Notes: a model not told the origin generated them from the letters alone. Numbered from the stretch's first letter, positions 33,101 through 43,496 are shown. The stretch is 64,000 nt of DNA from Falsibacillus pallidus (GCF_003350505.1 NZ_QQAY01000010.1:1-64000); one strand, 5' to 3'. A program made the numbers and translations.

Positions 33101-35200
33101 ATGGCTGAATATAAAATACAGGGGCTTTCCTGTGCGAACTGTGCACGGGAGATGGAAGAAGAAATCAATCGCCTTGAACATGGCGAAGATGCCAAGATTT
33201 TATTCAACAGCAGCAAGCTTGTCATAAATGATCAAATCGATCGAAAACGTGTAGAGAAAATTCTTGCATCCGACGGAGCGCGGCTCGTTGTGGACTCCGG
33301 TGATGAACACGGGAAAGTGGATGGCCACGCCCACCACCATGATCATTCCCATGCAAATGGAGACAACTTGAAAATCCTGATTGGGTTGTCTGTCATCTTT
33401 TTTGCTTCTGCGATCTATATCGACTACCAATGGCATGATTTTGTCGCTATCATTTTTTACCTGGTGGCAGCTGCATTGAGTGGGTATAAGACATTCGTGA
33501 AAGGGATCAAGAACCTTTTTCGACTCAAATTCAATATCGATACGCTCATGACCATTGCGCTGGCAGGTGCGTTCGGGATCGGTGAATGGCGGGAAGGAAC
33601 GATCGTTGCCATTCTGTTCGGAATCAATGAATACCTCGAAGGGCTTGGAATGGAAAAAGCAAGACGTTCCATGGAGGCGCTGTTGAAAGTAGCACCGAAA
33701 GAAGCCATTTTGTATGAAGGCGGGAAAGAAAGAGTGGTTTCCATTGAGGAACTGCAGGAAGGCGATATTGTCCTCGTTAAGCCCGGCGGCAAAATCCCTT
33801 CAGACGGATTGATTTTCGAAGGAATCAGTTCCGTCAATGAAGCTGCGATCACAGGGGAATCAATGCCGGTGGAAAAATTCGCAGGAGAGTCTGTCTTCGG
33901 CGGAAGCATCAATAATGAAGGTGTATTGAAAGTTAAAATTACAAAAGCCTATAAAGATTCATCTCTTTCAAAAATCCTTCATCTTGTAGAAGAAGCGCAG
34001 GAAACGAAGACACCGACGGAACAATTCATCAACCGTTTTGCACGCTACTATACACCAATTGTAATGATCATTGCCGTCATTGTGATGGTTGTACCACCGT
34101 TATTTTTCAATGGAGACTGGGGAAGCTGGTTCTACCAAGGGCTTGCCGTCCTTATTGTCGGCTGCCCATGTGCTTTGATCATTTCGTCGCCGATTGCCAT
34201 CATTTCAGGAATCACCCGAAACGCCAGACATGGAATTCTGGTCAAAGGCGGTGTATTCCTGGAGAAGCTTGGTAAAATTGAGGCCATTGCATTTGATAAG
34301 ACAGGGACGCTGACAAAAGGAAAGCCTGCCGTCGAGCAAATGAAGGTATATGATGAAGCATCCTTCTTGAAAATTGCCGGAAGCATCGAGAAGAATTCTT
34401 CTCATCCAATTGCTGATGCCATCATGAGGAAAGTTTCTGAGCAGGAAACATCTTTCGCAGAGCCAGACCATATCCAAACTATTGCCGGCCAGGGAGTAAT
34501 TGCTACTATTGAGGGCCGAGAATACCGTGTCGGGAACGAAAAAACATTAGAAAACCTGCAAGTGCCGCAAGAAGTTCAGTCCGATATCGATGCGATGAAA
34601 CAACAAGGATATACACTAGTCGTGGTTTCGGATGAAACACGTGTACTTGGGATGTTCGGATTGACAGACGAACTTAGAGAAGAAAGCAAAGAGACGATTC
34701 ACCAGCTGAACAGCATGGGTATCAAAACCATCATGCTGACAGGGGATCACAGCAAGACCGCTGAAAAGGTAGCCGATACGGTTGGTTTAACAGACTATTA
34801 CGGCGACCTTCTTCCAGATGAAAAGGTAAACAAAATTAAAGAATTGACAGCGCGTGGAAAAACGGCCATGATCGGCGACGGAATCAATGATGCACCTGCC
34901 CTTGCCATTGCTGACCTCGGAATTGCGATGGGAAAAGGAACCGATAGTGCCATCGAGACGGCAGATATCGTCCTCATGCAGGACCATCTCGGCAAACTGC
35001 CATCAGCCATTTCCATTGCCAAGAAGGTTAATCGCGTGATCAAATTGAACATCTCGCTTGCCCTTGCTTTGAAGCTGATTGCCCTCTTGTTGACGATACC
35101 TGGTATGCTGACGTTGTGGATTGCCATACTATCCGATATGGGCGCCACCATCCTGGTCACCCTCATCAGCTTGACCGTCATGATTGATCGGAAAAAATAG
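33101..35200 (+). CDS. cadA: P1B-type heavy metal (Zn/Cd/Pb/Co) transporting ATPase
   Basis: A 699-residue P-type ATPase. N-terminal metal-binding domain with SCANCAREM (residues about 10-18), then a His-rich stretch HAHHHDHSHAN (about 76-86), eight helices, the actuator TGES, the CPC metal motif (GCPCALIIS, about residue 354), the phosphorylated Asp in FDKTGTLTKG (about 399), and GDGINDAPAL. The CPC plus His-rich start fits Zn(II)/Cd(II) export rather than copper. ATG 33101 follows GGGAGGGAAGG. The ArsR-type operator in the promoter supports induction by metal. Confidence 0.92.
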   Translation: MAEYKIQGLSCANCAREMEEEINRLEHGEDAKILFNSSKLVINDQIDRKRVEKILASDGARLVVDSGDEHGKVDGHAHHHDHSHANGDNLKILIGLSVIFFASAIYIDYQWHDFVAIIFYLVAAALSGYKTFVKGIKNLFRLKFNIDTLMTIALAGAFGIGEWREGTIVAILFGINEYLEGLGMEKARRSMEALLKVAPKEAILYEGGKERVVSIEELQEGDIVLVKPGGKIPSDGLIFEGISSVNEAAITGESMPVEKFAGESVFGGSINNEGVLKVKITKAYKDSSLSKILHLVEEAQETKTPTEQFINRFARYYTPIVMIIAVIVMVVPPLFFNGDWGSWFYQGLAVLIVGCPCALIISSPIAIISGITRNARHGILVKGGVFLEKLGKIEAIAFDKTGTLTKGKPAVEQMKVYDEASFLKIAGSIEKNSSHPIADAIMRKVSEQETSFAEPDHIQTIAGQGVIATIEGREYRVGNEKTLENLQVPQEVQSDIDAMKQQGYTLVVVSDETRVLGMFGLTDELREESKETIHQLNSMGIKTIMLTGDHSKTAEKVADTVGLTDYYGDLLPDEKVNKIKELTARGKTAMIGDGINDAPALAIADLGIAMGKGTDSAIETADIVLMQDHLGKLPSAISIAKKVNRVIKLNISLALALKLIALLLTIPGMLTLWIAILSDMGATILVTLISLTVMIDRKK

Positions 35201-35208
35201 ACATGAAC

Positions 35209-35242
35209 AGATGCTGGGTGCGAAGGCCCGGCATCTTCTTTT
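35209..35242 (+). terminator. Intrinsic terminator after cadA
   Basis: AGATGCTGGG pairs with CCCGGCATCT around TGCGAAGG, followed by TTCTTTT. Confidence 0.75.
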
Positions 35243-35308
35243 ATTGCAAGAAATGTCTAAAAGTGATAAAATCCTCCGAAATACTTCTGAGAGAATAGGT
35301 GATGGAAC

Positions 35309-35953
35309 ATGGGTGTGCATAATTATTTTAAGAGTTTATCAGATTTGGAAAAGCTTCTCCGCTGTCCGGGGAAATTTAAATATCATGAACATTCAGTTGC
35401 CAGCCACTCTTTTAAAGTGACGAAGATTGCTCAATTTCTTGGTACTGTCGAGGAGAAATATGGTCATGAAGTGGACTGGCGCTCTTTGTATGAAAAAGCG
35501 CTGAACCATGATTATGCAGAGCTTTTTACAGGGGATATCAAAACACCGGTGAAATACGCTTCAAAAGAACTAAGGGAGTTATTTAGCCAGGTGGAAGAAG
35601 AAATGGCAAAGAAATTTATCGAAAGAGAGTTTCCTGAAGAATATCAAGCCATTTATCTCGAACGATTCAAGGAAGGTAAAGATGATACGCTGGAAGGAAA
35701 GATCTTATCCGTAGCCGATAAAATTGACCTTTTATATGAATCATTCGGGGAGATTCAAAAAGGAAATCCGGAGCCGCTCTTCCTGGAAATCTATCAGGAA
35801 GCCCTTCAGACTATCCTGCGGTTCAAGGAAATGGACAGTGTCCAGTACTTCCTGACAAGCATTTTGCCGGACATGCAGCATGAACGTTTCATTGAGCAGA
35901 GTGAATTGAATATCATCACAAATCAAATGATCAAAGATGCGTTGAAAGGCTAG
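35309..35953 (+). CDS. HD-domain hydrolase, YfbR-like
   Basis: A 214-residue soluble protein of the HD superfamily. Metal ligands are visible as His in EHSVASHSFKV, HD in LNHDYAEL and Asp in SVADKIDLL. YfbR of E. coli is a 5'-deoxyribonucleotidase, and the spacing here fits it, but the substrate in bacilli is not established. ATG 35309 (ATGGGTGTGC) follows GGTGATGGAAC. Confidence 0.83.
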   Translation: MGVHNYFKSLSDLEKLLRCPGKFKYHEHSVASHSFKVTKIAQFLGTVEEKYGHEVDWRSLYEKALNHDYAELFTGDIKTPVKYASKELRELFSQVEEEMAKKFIEREFPEEYQAIYLERFKEGKDDTLEGKILSVADKIDLLYESFGEIQKGNPEPLFLEIYQEALQTILRFKEMDSVQYFLTSILPDMQHERFIEQSELNIITNQMIKDALKG

Positions 35954-36047
35954 TACGAAAAAATTCTTAAAATTCTGTTGCTTCTTCCTTCCAATATGTG
36001 AAAAAATAGGATTGCCAGAATATAGTCAATATAGAGGAGGAGCTTCT

Positions 36048-36272
36048 ATGTTCGACAAAGTAATTTCCGCCATTTTTCTGCCCGGTCTGCTTGTCATATT
36101 GTTTTCCAGGGTTACTTATAACCGGATTATCGGACTCGCACTGACGGTCGCACTCATAGCAGCATCCGCGTACAAAGGGTATACGCATACCCTGCCGCTG
36201 ATTGTAGTTGATGCGGCATCATTGACCCTCGGATTCTACTATGCAGAAAAAATATTAAAAAGAGACGCCTGA
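36048..36272 (+). CDS. csbA: Small membrane protein CsbA
   Basis: A 74-residue protein with two or three hydrophobic segments, matching B. subtilis CsbA in size and pattern (LPGLLVILFSRVTYNRIIGLAL). In B. subtilis csbA is a sigmaB-controlled gene next to uvrB, as here with one gene between. ATG 36048 follows GAGGAGGAG. I looked for GTTT-N12-15-GGGTAT upstream and did not find it, so sigmaB control is not evident in this strain. Function unknown. Confidence 0.85.
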   Translation: MFDKVISAIFLPGLLVILFSRVTYNRIIGLALTVALIAASAYKGYTHTLPLIVVDAASLTLGFYYAEKILKRDA

Positions 36273-36308
36273 TGAAGGTTCCTAATCGGATCCCGATCAG
36301 GCGTTTTA
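36265..36308 (+). terminator. Intrinsic terminator overlapping the end of csbA
   Basis: ACGCCTGAT pairs with ATCAGGCGT; the csbA stop codon lies inside the 5' arm. A T-rich stretch follows. Confidence 0.7.
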
Positions 36309-36364
36309 TTTATGAAATCATATGTTTGATGTGAAACATGTGGGGAACAATAAAACAAAGTGTA

Positions 36365-36379
36365 ATACCTGATAGGGTA
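36365..36379. promoter_or_regulatory. Candidate CstR/CsoR-type operator
   Basis: ATACC-TGATA-GGGTA is an inverted repeat like those bound by the CsoR-family persulfide sensor CstR. It stands 23 bases before the start of a CstB-like gene, which is the known target in Staphylococcus aureus. Confidence 0.45.
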
Positions 36380-36401
36380 CATAAAGGGAGGAGAATACAA
36401 T

Positions 36402-37814
36402 ATGTATTTACGTACTTTTTTTGACGAACAGCTTGCTCAATATTCCTACATGATCGGCTGCCAAAGAACAGGGGAAGCCATCATCATCGATCCGGCAAGG
36501 GATATAACACCATATCTTGAAACGGCAAAAAAAGAGGGATTTCATCTAGCAGCAGCGGCAGAAACTCATATTCATGCGGATTTTGTATCCGGAGCCAGGG
36601 AACTCGCTGAAAATCATGGCGCTAAGCTTTATCTTTCAGATGAAGGCAATGCTGATTGGAAATATCAATATGTGGAAGGCATCTCCCATCAAGGATTAAA
36701 AGGAGGCTCCTCCTTCTCGATTGGCAATGTGCAATTTGAAGTGCTGCATACCCCCGGGCATACTCCTGAAAGCATTTCGTTCCTTTTGACTGATAAAGGG
36801 GGCGGATCCGAAGTGCCGATGGGAATTTTTACGGGCGACTTTGTTTTTGTAGGAGATGTAGGACGTCCTGATCTGCTTGAAAAAGCCGCGGGACAGCAAG
36901 GGTCTTCTGAACAGGGGGCTAAAGAAATGTTTGAATCCCTGAAGAAGTTCAAGGAGCTTCCGGACTATGTGCTCGTTTGGCCGGGGCATGGGGCTGGAAG
37001 TGCCTGTGGAAAATCGCTTGGGGCGGTTCCGCAGTCTAGCGTCGGATATGAAAAGAAGAATAACTGGGCATTGAAGATAAAAGACCAGGAGGAATTCATC
37101 GAGAAGCTGTTAAGCGGGCAGCCTGAACCGCCGCCATACTTCGCCATGATGAAAAAAATCAATAAAGCAGGACCTGATCTTCTTTCACAATCCAAGACTC
37201 CTGTTATTACTGAAAAAGAAAGAATGCAGCAGCTGCTGCAAAATAACCACACCACCTTCATCGATGCACGTGCTGCAGAAGAATATGCGAACGGACACAT
37301 CAAAGGATTCATCAATCTTCCTTACAACAAGATTTTTACAAACTGGGCAGGCTGGGTCCTTGATTATGAAAAAGATTTAGTGGTACTGACGGATCAAAAG
37401 TCTTCAGTTAAGCATGCTCTTCAATCGATTGGATTTGATCGTATCGCCGCATTCGTTGAACCTGATGTCATTTCAAATGGGGAGGATGCTCCGTTGGAAG
37501 GGTATGCATCTATCCCTGCAGGTGAACTGATAGAACCAGCCAAAAATGGCGAATATTTTATCATAGACGTCCGGAATGACCAGGAATGGGAAGACGGCCA
37601 TATCCCTGGAGCCCATCACTTTCCGCTCGGTCATCTGGACGAACATCTTGATGAAGTGCCAAAAGATCAAAAATTACTGGTGCACTGCCAATCAGGTGCG
37701 CGCTCAGCAATCGCATCCGGTCTATTGATGGCAAACGGATTCAATAACCTCATCAATGTAAAAGGCGGCATCGCAGAGTGGAAAGAGCAAAACGGCCCCA
37801 TCCAAAAAGGATAA
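36402..37814 (+). CDS. CstB-like persulfide dioxygenase-rhodanese fusion
   Basis: A 470-residue three-domain protein. Residues about 1-235 are a metallo-beta-lactamase fold of the ETHE1 persulfide dioxygenase type (ETHIHADF, HTPGHTPESI, FTGDFVFVGDVGRPDL, WPGHGAGSACG). Residues about 255-355 are a rhodanese fold without a catalytic Cys, and about 370-465 a rhodanese with active loop CQSGAR. This is the order of S. aureus CstB, which turns low-molecular-weight persulfides into thiosulfate and protects against sulfide. ATG 36402 follows AAAGGGAGGAG. A CstR-like operator lies just upstream; GTTTGA-N13-GGGAAC at 36324-36348 also loosely resembles a sigmaB promoter. Confidence 0.88.
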   Translation: MYLRTFFDEQLAQYSYMIGCQRTGEAIIIDPARDITPYLETAKKEGFHLAAAAETHIHADFVSGARELAENHGAKLYLSDEGNADWKYQYVEGISHQGLKGGSSFSIGNVQFEVLHTPGHTPESISFLLTDKGGGSEVPMGIFTGDFVFVGDVGRPDLLEKAAGQQGSSEQGAKEMFESLKKFKELPDYVLVWPGHGAGSACGKSLGAVPQSSVGYEKKNNWALKIKDQEEFIEKLLSGQPEPPPYFAMMKKINKAGPDLLSQSKTPVITEKERMQQLLQNNHTTFIDARAAEEYANGHIKGFINLPYNKIFTNWAGWVLDYEKDLVVLTDQKSSVKHALQSIGFDRIAAFVEPDVISNGEDAPLEGYASIPAGELIEPAKNGEYFIIDVRNDQEWEDGHIPGAHHFPLGHLDEHLDEVPKDQKLLVHCQSGARSAIASGLLMANGFNNLINVKGGIAEWKEQNGPIQKG

Positions 37815-37817
37815 CTG

Positions 37818-37855
37818 AAAAAAGATCTTTCCATGATTTCGGAAGGATCTTTTTC
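37818..37855 (+). terminator. Intrinsic terminator after the CstB-like gene
   Basis: AAAAAGATC-T-TTCC pairs with GGAA-G-GATCTTTTT with one internal mismatch. Confidence 0.75.
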
Positions 37856-37910
37856 TTTCTTCGGGAATGAACTTCAAAACCTTATGGGAATGGGAAGAAA
37901 ATGAAAAAGG

Positions 37911-37924
37911 CGAAAATTTGTTCG
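37911..37924. promoter_or_regulatory. LexA (SOS) box upstream of uvrB
   Basis: CGAAAATTTGTTCG matches the Bacillus LexA/DinR box CGAACNNNNGTTCG at all but one position of the half sites. Confidence 0.65.
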
Positions 37925-37931
37925 CTTTTTG

Positions 37932-37962
37932 TTGGTTAGAAACTATGGCTTTGTGGTAGAAT
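37932..37962 (+). promoter_or_regulatory. Probable uvrBA promoter with extended -10
   Basis: TGG-TAGAAT (37954-37962) is an extended -10; TTGGTT at 37932-37937 is a weak -35 with a 19-base spacer. The LexA box lies just upstream. Confidence 0.45.
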
Positions 37963-38055
37963 GAAATGGAGCTAAAAATTGTCAATTACATTTAAAATGA
38001 ACGATTAGATACACATATAGAAGCAAGAAAATCGGTTAGTATGGGAGGCTTTGTT

Positions 38056-40035
38056 TTGAAAGATCAATTTGAACTTGTATCCAAATATCAGCCCGAGGGC
38101 GATCAGCCGGCAGCAATAAAAGAACTCGTGAAAGGAATCAATAAAGGAAAGAAGCACCAAACATTACTAGGTGCAACCGGAACGGGGAAAACCTTCACCA
38201 TTTCAAATGTGATCAAAGAAGTAAACAAGCCTACTTTGGTCATTGCCCATAATAAAACGCTGGCCGGACAGCTATACAGTGAATTCAAGGAATTCTTCCC
38301 CGATAATGCTGTCGAGTACTTTGTCAGCTACTATGACTACTATCAACCGGAAGCCTATGTACCTCAAACGGATACCTTCATCGAAAAAGATGCCAGCATC
38401 AACGATGAAATCGATAAGCTGCGCCACTCTGCGACTTCTTCGTTATTCGAACGCAAGGACGTCATCATCATTGCCAGCGTATCCTGCATCTATGGTTTAG
38501 GTTCCCCGGAAGAATATAGAGACCTCGTCCTTTCTTTAAGGACCGGGATGGAAATTGAACGGAACCAATTATTAAGGAAGCTCGTGGACATTCAGTATGA
38601 GCGGAATGACATCGATTTCCGCCGCGGGACTTTCCGTGTAAGAGGCGACGTCGTTGAAATCTTCCCTGCATCAAGGGATGAGCACTGTATGCGAGTCGAA
38701 TTTTTCGGCGATGAAATCGATCGGATCCGTGAAGTGGACGCTTTAACCGGCGAGATCATGGGCGAACGTGAGCATGTTGCCATTTTCCCGGCTTCCCACT
38801 TCGTAACCCGCGAAGAAAAGATGAAGGTTGCCATAAAAAATATTGAAGAAGAACTAGAAGAGCGGCTGAAAGTCATGAGGGATAATAATAAGCTTCTAGA
38901 AGCGCAGCGCCTTGAGCAGAGGACTCGCTATGACCTTGAAATGATGAACGAAATGGGATTCTGTTCAGGTATCGAGAACTATTCCCGCCACTTGACCCTA
39001 AGGCCGCCGGGTTCCACTCCATATACCCTTCTGGATTACTTCCCGGAGGATTTCCTGATCGTCATCGATGAGTCGCATGTTACACTTCCTCAAATAAGGG
39101 GTATGTTCAATGGTGACCAGGCGAGGAAAAATGTCCTGGTGGAGCACGGATTCCGTCTGCCGTCCGCTATGGACAACAGACCGCTTAAATTCGACGAATT
39201 TGAGAGCAAAGTCAATCAGGCAGTATTCGTTTCAGCGACTCCGGGTCCATATGAACTGGAGCATACGCCGCAAATGATCGAGCAGATCATCCGCCCGACC
39301 GGACTGTTGGATCCGCTCATTGATATCCGTCCGATCGAAGGGCAGATTGATGACCTGATCGGTGAAATCAATGAGCGAATCGCCAAGAATGAACGTGTAC
39401 TCATAACGACCTTGACGAAGAAAATGTCAGAGGACTTAAGCGCCTATTTAAAAGAAATCGGAATGAAAGTCGAATATCTCCACTCTGAAATCAAGACACT
39501 CGAACGGATTGAAATCATCCGCGACCTGCGGGTAGGAAAGTACGATGTGCTTGTCGGAATCAACCTTTTAAGGGAAGGTCTTGATATCCCCGAGGTTTCC
39601 CTCGTGGCGATATTGGATGCAGATAAAGAAGGCTTCCTCCGTTCAGAGCGCTCGCTCATCCAGACGATGGGAAGGGCAGCCCGGAATTCCAATGGACACG
39701 TCATCATGTATGCCGATAAGATCACTGATTCCATGCAGGCAGCCATTGATGAAACCACCAGGAGACGGGAAAAGCAGATTGCCTATAATGAAGAGCATGG
39801 CGTAACACCACAGACCATCAATAAAGAAATCCGTGATGTCATCCGCGCCACCCATGCAGCAGAAGATACGGAAGAATATCAACCATCAGAACGTAAAGCG
39901 AAGCTGACCAAGAAAGAGAGGGAAAAACTCCTCGAAAATCTGGAGCAAGAAATGAAAGAGGCAGCCAAAGCATTGGATTTCGAACGTGCTGCACAGCTTC
40001 GTGATACGATACTTGAACTGAAAGCGGAAGGATGA
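38056..40035 (+). CDS. uvrB: Excinuclease ABC subunit B
   Basis: A 659-residue UvrB helicase-like damage-verification subunit: Walker A GATGTGKT (about residue 40), the beta-hairpin [12 protein letters not shown], helicase motif DESH, and motifs QTMGRAARN, with the C-terminal UVR domain ([19 protein letters not shown]) that binds UvrC. TTG 38056 is seven bases after GGGAGG and matches the B. subtilis N-terminus ([12 protein letters not shown]); ATG 38041 would place the ribosome binding site inside the gene. Transcribed with uvrA, under a LexA box. Confidence 0.97.
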   Translation: MKDQFELVSKYQPEGDQPAAIKELVKGINKGKKHQTLLGATGTGKTFTISNVIKEVNKPTLVIAHNKTLAGQLYSEFKEFFPDNAVEYFVSYYDYYQPEAYVPQTDTFIEKDASINDEIDKLRHSATSSLFERKDVIIIASVSCIYGLGSPEEYRDLVLSLRTGMEIERNQLLRKLVDIQYERNDIDFRRGTFRVRGDVVEIFPASRDEHCMRVEFFGDEIDRIREVDALTGEIMGEREHVAIFPASHFVTREEKMKVAIKNIEEELEERLKVMRDNNKLLEAQRLEQRTRYDLEMMNEMGFCSGIENYSRHLTLRPPGSTPYTLLDYFPEDFLIVIDESHVTLPQIRGMFNGDQARKNVLVEHGFRLPSAMDNRPLKFDEFESKVNQAVFVSATPGPYELEHTPQMIEQIIRPTGLLDPLIDIRPIEGQIDDLIGEINERIAKNERVLITTLTKKMSEDLSAYLKEIGMKVEYLHSEIKTLERIEIIRDLRVGKYDVLVGINLLREGLDIPEVSLVAILDADKEGFLRSERSLIQTMGRAARNSNGHVIMYADKITDSMQAAIDETTRRREKQIAYNEEHGVTPQTINKEIRDVIRATHAAEDTEEYQPSERKAKLTKKEREKLLENLEQEMKEAAKALDFERAAQLRDTILELKAEG

Positions 40036-40042
40036 CCGATAT

Positions 40043-42922
40043 ATGGGAATAGATAAAATCATTGTTAAAGGAGCAAGGGCTCACAATCTTAAAAATATTG
40101 ATATTACCATCCCGAGGGATAAGCTTGTAGTATTGACCGGCCTTTCCGGATCAGGGAAATCCTCGCTTGCTTTTGATACGATCTATGCAGAGGGTCAGCG
40201 GCGCTATGTCGAGTCCCTGTCTGCCTATGCCCGCCAATTCCTTGGGCAAATGGACAAGCCGGATGTAGACTCCATCGAAGGGCTTTCTCCGGCCATCTCT
40301 ATCGATCAAAAAACGACGAGCAAGAATCCGCGGTCCACAGTCGGGACTGTGACAGAAATCTATGATTATTTGAGATTGCTATATGCTCGGGTGGGGCGGC
40401 CAATCTGTCCTATACATGAAATTGAGATTACTTCCCAGACCGTCGAGCAGATGGTGGACAGGATCCTGGAACATCCTGAACGCACTAAACTGCAAATTTT
40501 GGCGCCGATGGTTTCAGGAAGAAAAGGCACTCATGCCAAGGCGCTGGAAGAGATTAAAAAGCAGGGATATGTCCGCGTCCGGATTGACAACGAACTCCGT
40601 GACCTTGGGGAAGAAATCGAACTTGAGAAAAATAAGAAACATTCAATAGAAGTAGTGATTGACCGAATCGTGATCAAAGAAGGCATTTCTGCAAGGCTTG
40701 CAGATTCATTGGAAACGGCTTTGAAACTCGGGGATGGACGCGTCATCATCGACGTCATCGGAGAAGAGGAGCTGCTTTTCAGCGAACATCATGCATGTCC
40801 GATCTGCGGATTCTCTATCGGGGAATTGGAACCGAAGATGTTTTCCTTCAACAGTCCGTTTGGCGCATGTCCAAGCTGCGACGGATTGGGAACAAAACTG
40901 GAAGTAGACGAAGAATTGGTCATTCCCAACTGGGACCTGTCGCTAAAGGAACACGCGATTGCTCCATGGGAGCCGACAAGCTCTCAATATTACCCGCAGC
41001 TGCTGGAAGCGGTCTGCAATCATTATGGAATCGACATGAACATCCCAGTGAAAGATATTCCAAAGTCCTTATTTGATAAAGTTTTATATGGATCTGGCAA
41101 AGACGAAATCTATTTCCGCTATGAAAACGATTTTGGACAGGTTCGGGAAAATTACATCCAATTTGAAGGCGTCATCCCAAATGTTGAGCGCCGATATAAA
41201 GAAACAAGTTCAGATTACATCCGCGAGCAAATGGAAAAATATATGGCTCAGCAAAATTGTCCGTCTTGTAAAGGACACCGCTTGAAGCCTGAGAGTTTGG
41301 CTGTAAAAGTCGATCAGAAGCACATTGGTGAAGTGACTTCTTTCTCTATTGAAGAAGCAGAAGAATTTTTCAAAGGACTTCAGCTATCTGAAAAAGAAAT
41401 GAAGATTGCCAATCTTATTATGAGAGAGATCTGCGAGCGTTTAGGCTTCCTCGTGAATGTCGGGCTCGATTATTTGACCCTCAGCAGGGCTGCCGGGACG
41501 CTTTCCGGTGGAGAAGCACAGCGGATCAGGCTTGCAACCCAAATCGGATCTAGGCTTACAGGGGTTCTATATATCCTTGATGAACCATCCATCGGTCTAC
41601 ATCAGCGGGACAATGACAGGCTGATTGAGACCCTTAAAAATATGAGGGATATCGGAAATACGCTGATTGTCGTTGAACATGATGAGGATACGATGGCTGC
41701 GGCGGATTATTTGATAGATGTCGGACCAGGGGCAGGGGTGCACGGCGGACAGATCGTTTCTGCCGGGACGCCTGAAGAAGTCATGAATGACGATAATTCC
41801 TTGACAGGGCAATATCTCTCAGGGAAGAAATTCATCCCTCTTCCAATCGAAAGAAGAAAGAATGATGGAAGATTCATTGAAATCAAAGGTGCAAAGGAAA
41901 ACAATCTTAAAAACGTGAATGTGAAATTTCCGCTCGGCAGCTTTGTGTCTGTTACGGGTGTATCAGGTTCAGGAAAAAGCACCCTGATCAATGATATTCT
42001 TCATAAGTCACTTGCCCAAAAGCTTCATAATGCTAAGAGCAAGCCTGGCGAGCATAAAGAAATTAAAGGGATTGAACATCTGGATAAAGTCATCGACATT
42101 GACCAGTCCCCGATTGGACGCACGCCAAGGTCCAATCCGGCGACCTATACAGGCGTATTCGATGATATCCGCGACGTATTCGCCTCAACGAATGAAGCGA
42201 AAGTCAGGGGCTACAAAAAAGGCCGTTTCAGCTTCAATGTAAAAGGCGGCCGCTGTGAAGCCTGCCGCGGGGATGGAATCATCAAAATCGAGATGCATTT
42301 CCTGCCGGATGTCTATGTCCCTTGTGAAGTTTGCCATGGGAAACGCTATAACCGCGAAACCCTGGAAGTGAAATACAAAGGGAAGAATATTGCAGATGTT
42401 CTTGAGATGACTATTGAGGATGCAGTTGAATTCTTTGAGAATATCCCAAAAATCAGCCGTAAGCTCCAAACGATATATGATGTCGGTTTAGGCTACATGA
42501 CACTGGGCCAGCCCGCAACGACGCTCTCAGGTGGGGAAGCCCAAAGGGTGAAGCTTGCGTCTGAACTGCACAGGCGTTCAACCGGACGGTCCCTCTATAT
42601 CTTAGATGAGCCAACGACCGGCCTGCATGTCGATGATATTGCACGTTTGCTTGTGGTCCTTCAGCGCCTGGTCGAAAATGGAGATACCGTCTTAGTCATC
42701 GAGCACAATCTCGATGTCATCAAAGCGGCTGACTACATTGTCGACCTTGGTCCGGAAGGCGGCGATAAAGGCGGCACCATTATCGCAACCGGCACACCGG
42801 AAAAGATTGCGAAAAGCCCTGAATCGTATACCGGAAAGTATCTGGCTCCGATCCTTCAGCGTGATCGCGACAGAATGAAAAAAAGGCTCGAAGCCCAAGA
42901 AAAAGATAAAGTGACTTCCTGA
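40043..42922 (+). CDS. uvrA: Excinuclease ABC subunit A
   Basis: A 959-residue UvrA ATPase dimer subunit that loads UvrB at DNA lesions. Two ABC modules are seen: Walker [10 protein letters not shown] near residue 31 and GVSGSGKST near 640, each with an LSGGEAQR signature. Zinc fingers appear as [17 protein letters not shown] and [14 protein letters not shown]. It starts seven bases after uvrB, with GGAAGGATG upstream. Confidence 0.97.
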   Translation: MGIDKIIVKGARAHNLKNIDITIPRDKLVVLTGLSGSGKSSLAFDTIYAEGQRRYVESLSAYARQFLGQMDKPDVDSIEGLSPAISIDQKTTSKNPRSTVGTVTEIYDYLRLLYARVGRPICPIHEIEITSQTVEQMVDRILEHPERTKLQILAPMVSGRKGTHAKALEEIKKQGYVRVRIDNELRDLGEEIELEKNKKHSIEVVIDRIVIKEGISARLADSLETALKLGDGRVIIDVIGEEELLFSEHHACPICGFSIGELEPKMFSFNSPFGACPSCDGLGTKLEVDEELVIPNWDLSLKEHAIAPWEPTSSQYYPQLLEAVCNHYGIDMNIPVKDIPKSLFDKVLYGSGKDEIYFRYENDFGQVRENYIQFEGVIPNVERRYKETSSDYIREQMEKYMAQQNCPSCKGHRLKPESLAVKVDQKHIGEVTSFSIEEAEEFFKGLQLSEKEMKIANLIMREICERLGFLVNVGLDYLTLSRAAGTLSGGEAQRIRLATQIGSRLTGVLYILDEPSIGLHQRDNDRLIETLKNMRDIGNTLIVVEHDEDTMAAADYLIDVGPGAGVHGGQIVSAGTPEEVMNDDNSLTGQYLSGKKFIPLPIERRKNDGRFIEIKGAKENNLKNVNVKFPLGSFVSVTGVSGSGKSTLINDILHKSLAQKLHNAKSKPGEHKEIKGIEHLDKVIDIDQSPIGRTPRSNPATYTGVFDDIRDVFASTNEAKVRGYKKGRFSFNVKGGRCEACRGDGIIKIEMHFLPDVYVPCEVCHGKRYNRETLEVKYKGKNIADVLEMTIEDAVEFFENIPKISRKLQTIYDVGLGYMTLGQPATTLSGGEAQRVKLASELHRRSTGRSLYILDEPTTGLHVDDIARLLVVLQRLVENGDTVLVIEHNLDVIKAADYIVDLGPEGGDKGGTIIATGTPEKIAKSPESYTGKYLAPILQRDRDRMKKRLEAQEKDKVTS

Positions 42923-42926
42923 ATAT

Positions 42927-42970
42927 AAGCACCTTAGAGGATGCATCCGCATTCCTTTAGGGTGCTTTTT
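42927..42970 (+). terminator. Intrinsic terminator after uvrA
   Basis: AAGCACC pairs with GGTGCTT, extended inward by AGG/CCT with mismatches, followed by TTTTT. Confidence 0.75.
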
Positions 42971-43133
42971 AATAAATTGCTCTGTTAAACGGAAATCAAC
43001 AGCGGTGTATAAAAACGAAATACATTTCTGGTCCATTATCAACTACATCTCGAGGCGGATGGAGAGCTTAATAGTGTATGACATAATGAGTTTGTGAATA
43101 ATATTAGGAATGCGGCTCTTTTAAAAATATACC

Positions 43134-43159
43134 TGAAACCTTTTAAGAAGGGAGACGTA
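43134..43159 (+). promoter_or_regulatory. sigmaW promoter of yvlABCD
   Basis: TGAAAC (43134-43139), exactly 16 bases, CGTA (43156-43159): an exact match to the ECF sigmaW consensus. yvlABCD belongs to the sigmaW regulon in B. subtilis. The transcript would start about 15 bases before the ribosome binding site. Confidence 0.82.
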
Positions 43160-43181
43160 TATAGACCAAGGAGTTGAAAAT

Positions 43182-43496
43182 ATGGAATCAAATAAGGCAT
43201 TATCGGCATTGTGCTACTTCAGCATTTTCTTTGCAGGCTTTCTGCTGCCGCTGATTGTGTTTTTTGTATCAAGCGATCCTGAAGTGAAAAAACATGCAAA
43301 ATCATCGTTTCTCTCGCATATCATTCCGCTGGCAGCTGTTCCTTTTATGCTGGCCGCTTTGATTTTTGATCAGCAGGCATTTCAGCCGGACGGGGGATTT
43401 CCAGTCTTTATCATCGTTTCTCTGATTGTATCGTTTATTCTGACAGTATCTGTTGTGGTTTGGAATGTGTATAAAGGGATAAAAGTACTTATTTAA
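43182..43496 (+). CDS. yvlA: DUF4870-type membrane protein YvlA
   Basis: A 104-residue protein with three membrane helices; the pattern KHAKSSFLSHIIPL is typical of DUF4870 proteins (NAKQALNF-like segment). First gene of yvlABCD. ATG 43182 follows CCAAGGAG, right behind the sigmaW promoter. Function unknown, likely part of the envelope-stress response. Confidence 0.85.
   Translation: MESNKALSALCYFSIFFAGFLLPLIVFFVSSDPEVKKHAKSSFLSHIIPLAAVPFMLAALIFDQQAFQPDGGFPVFIIVSLIVSFILTVSVVVWNVYKGIKVLI

Noticed and set aside
33022-33108. 28-codon His-rich frame overlapping the cadA start
   Set aside because: It has no clear ribosome binding site and overlaps the cadA start; probably chance, though a leader peptide cannot be excluded.
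35954-36047. sigmaB promoter expected upstream of csbA
   Set aside because: No GTTT-N12-15-GGGTAT pattern is present in this stretch on the coding strand.
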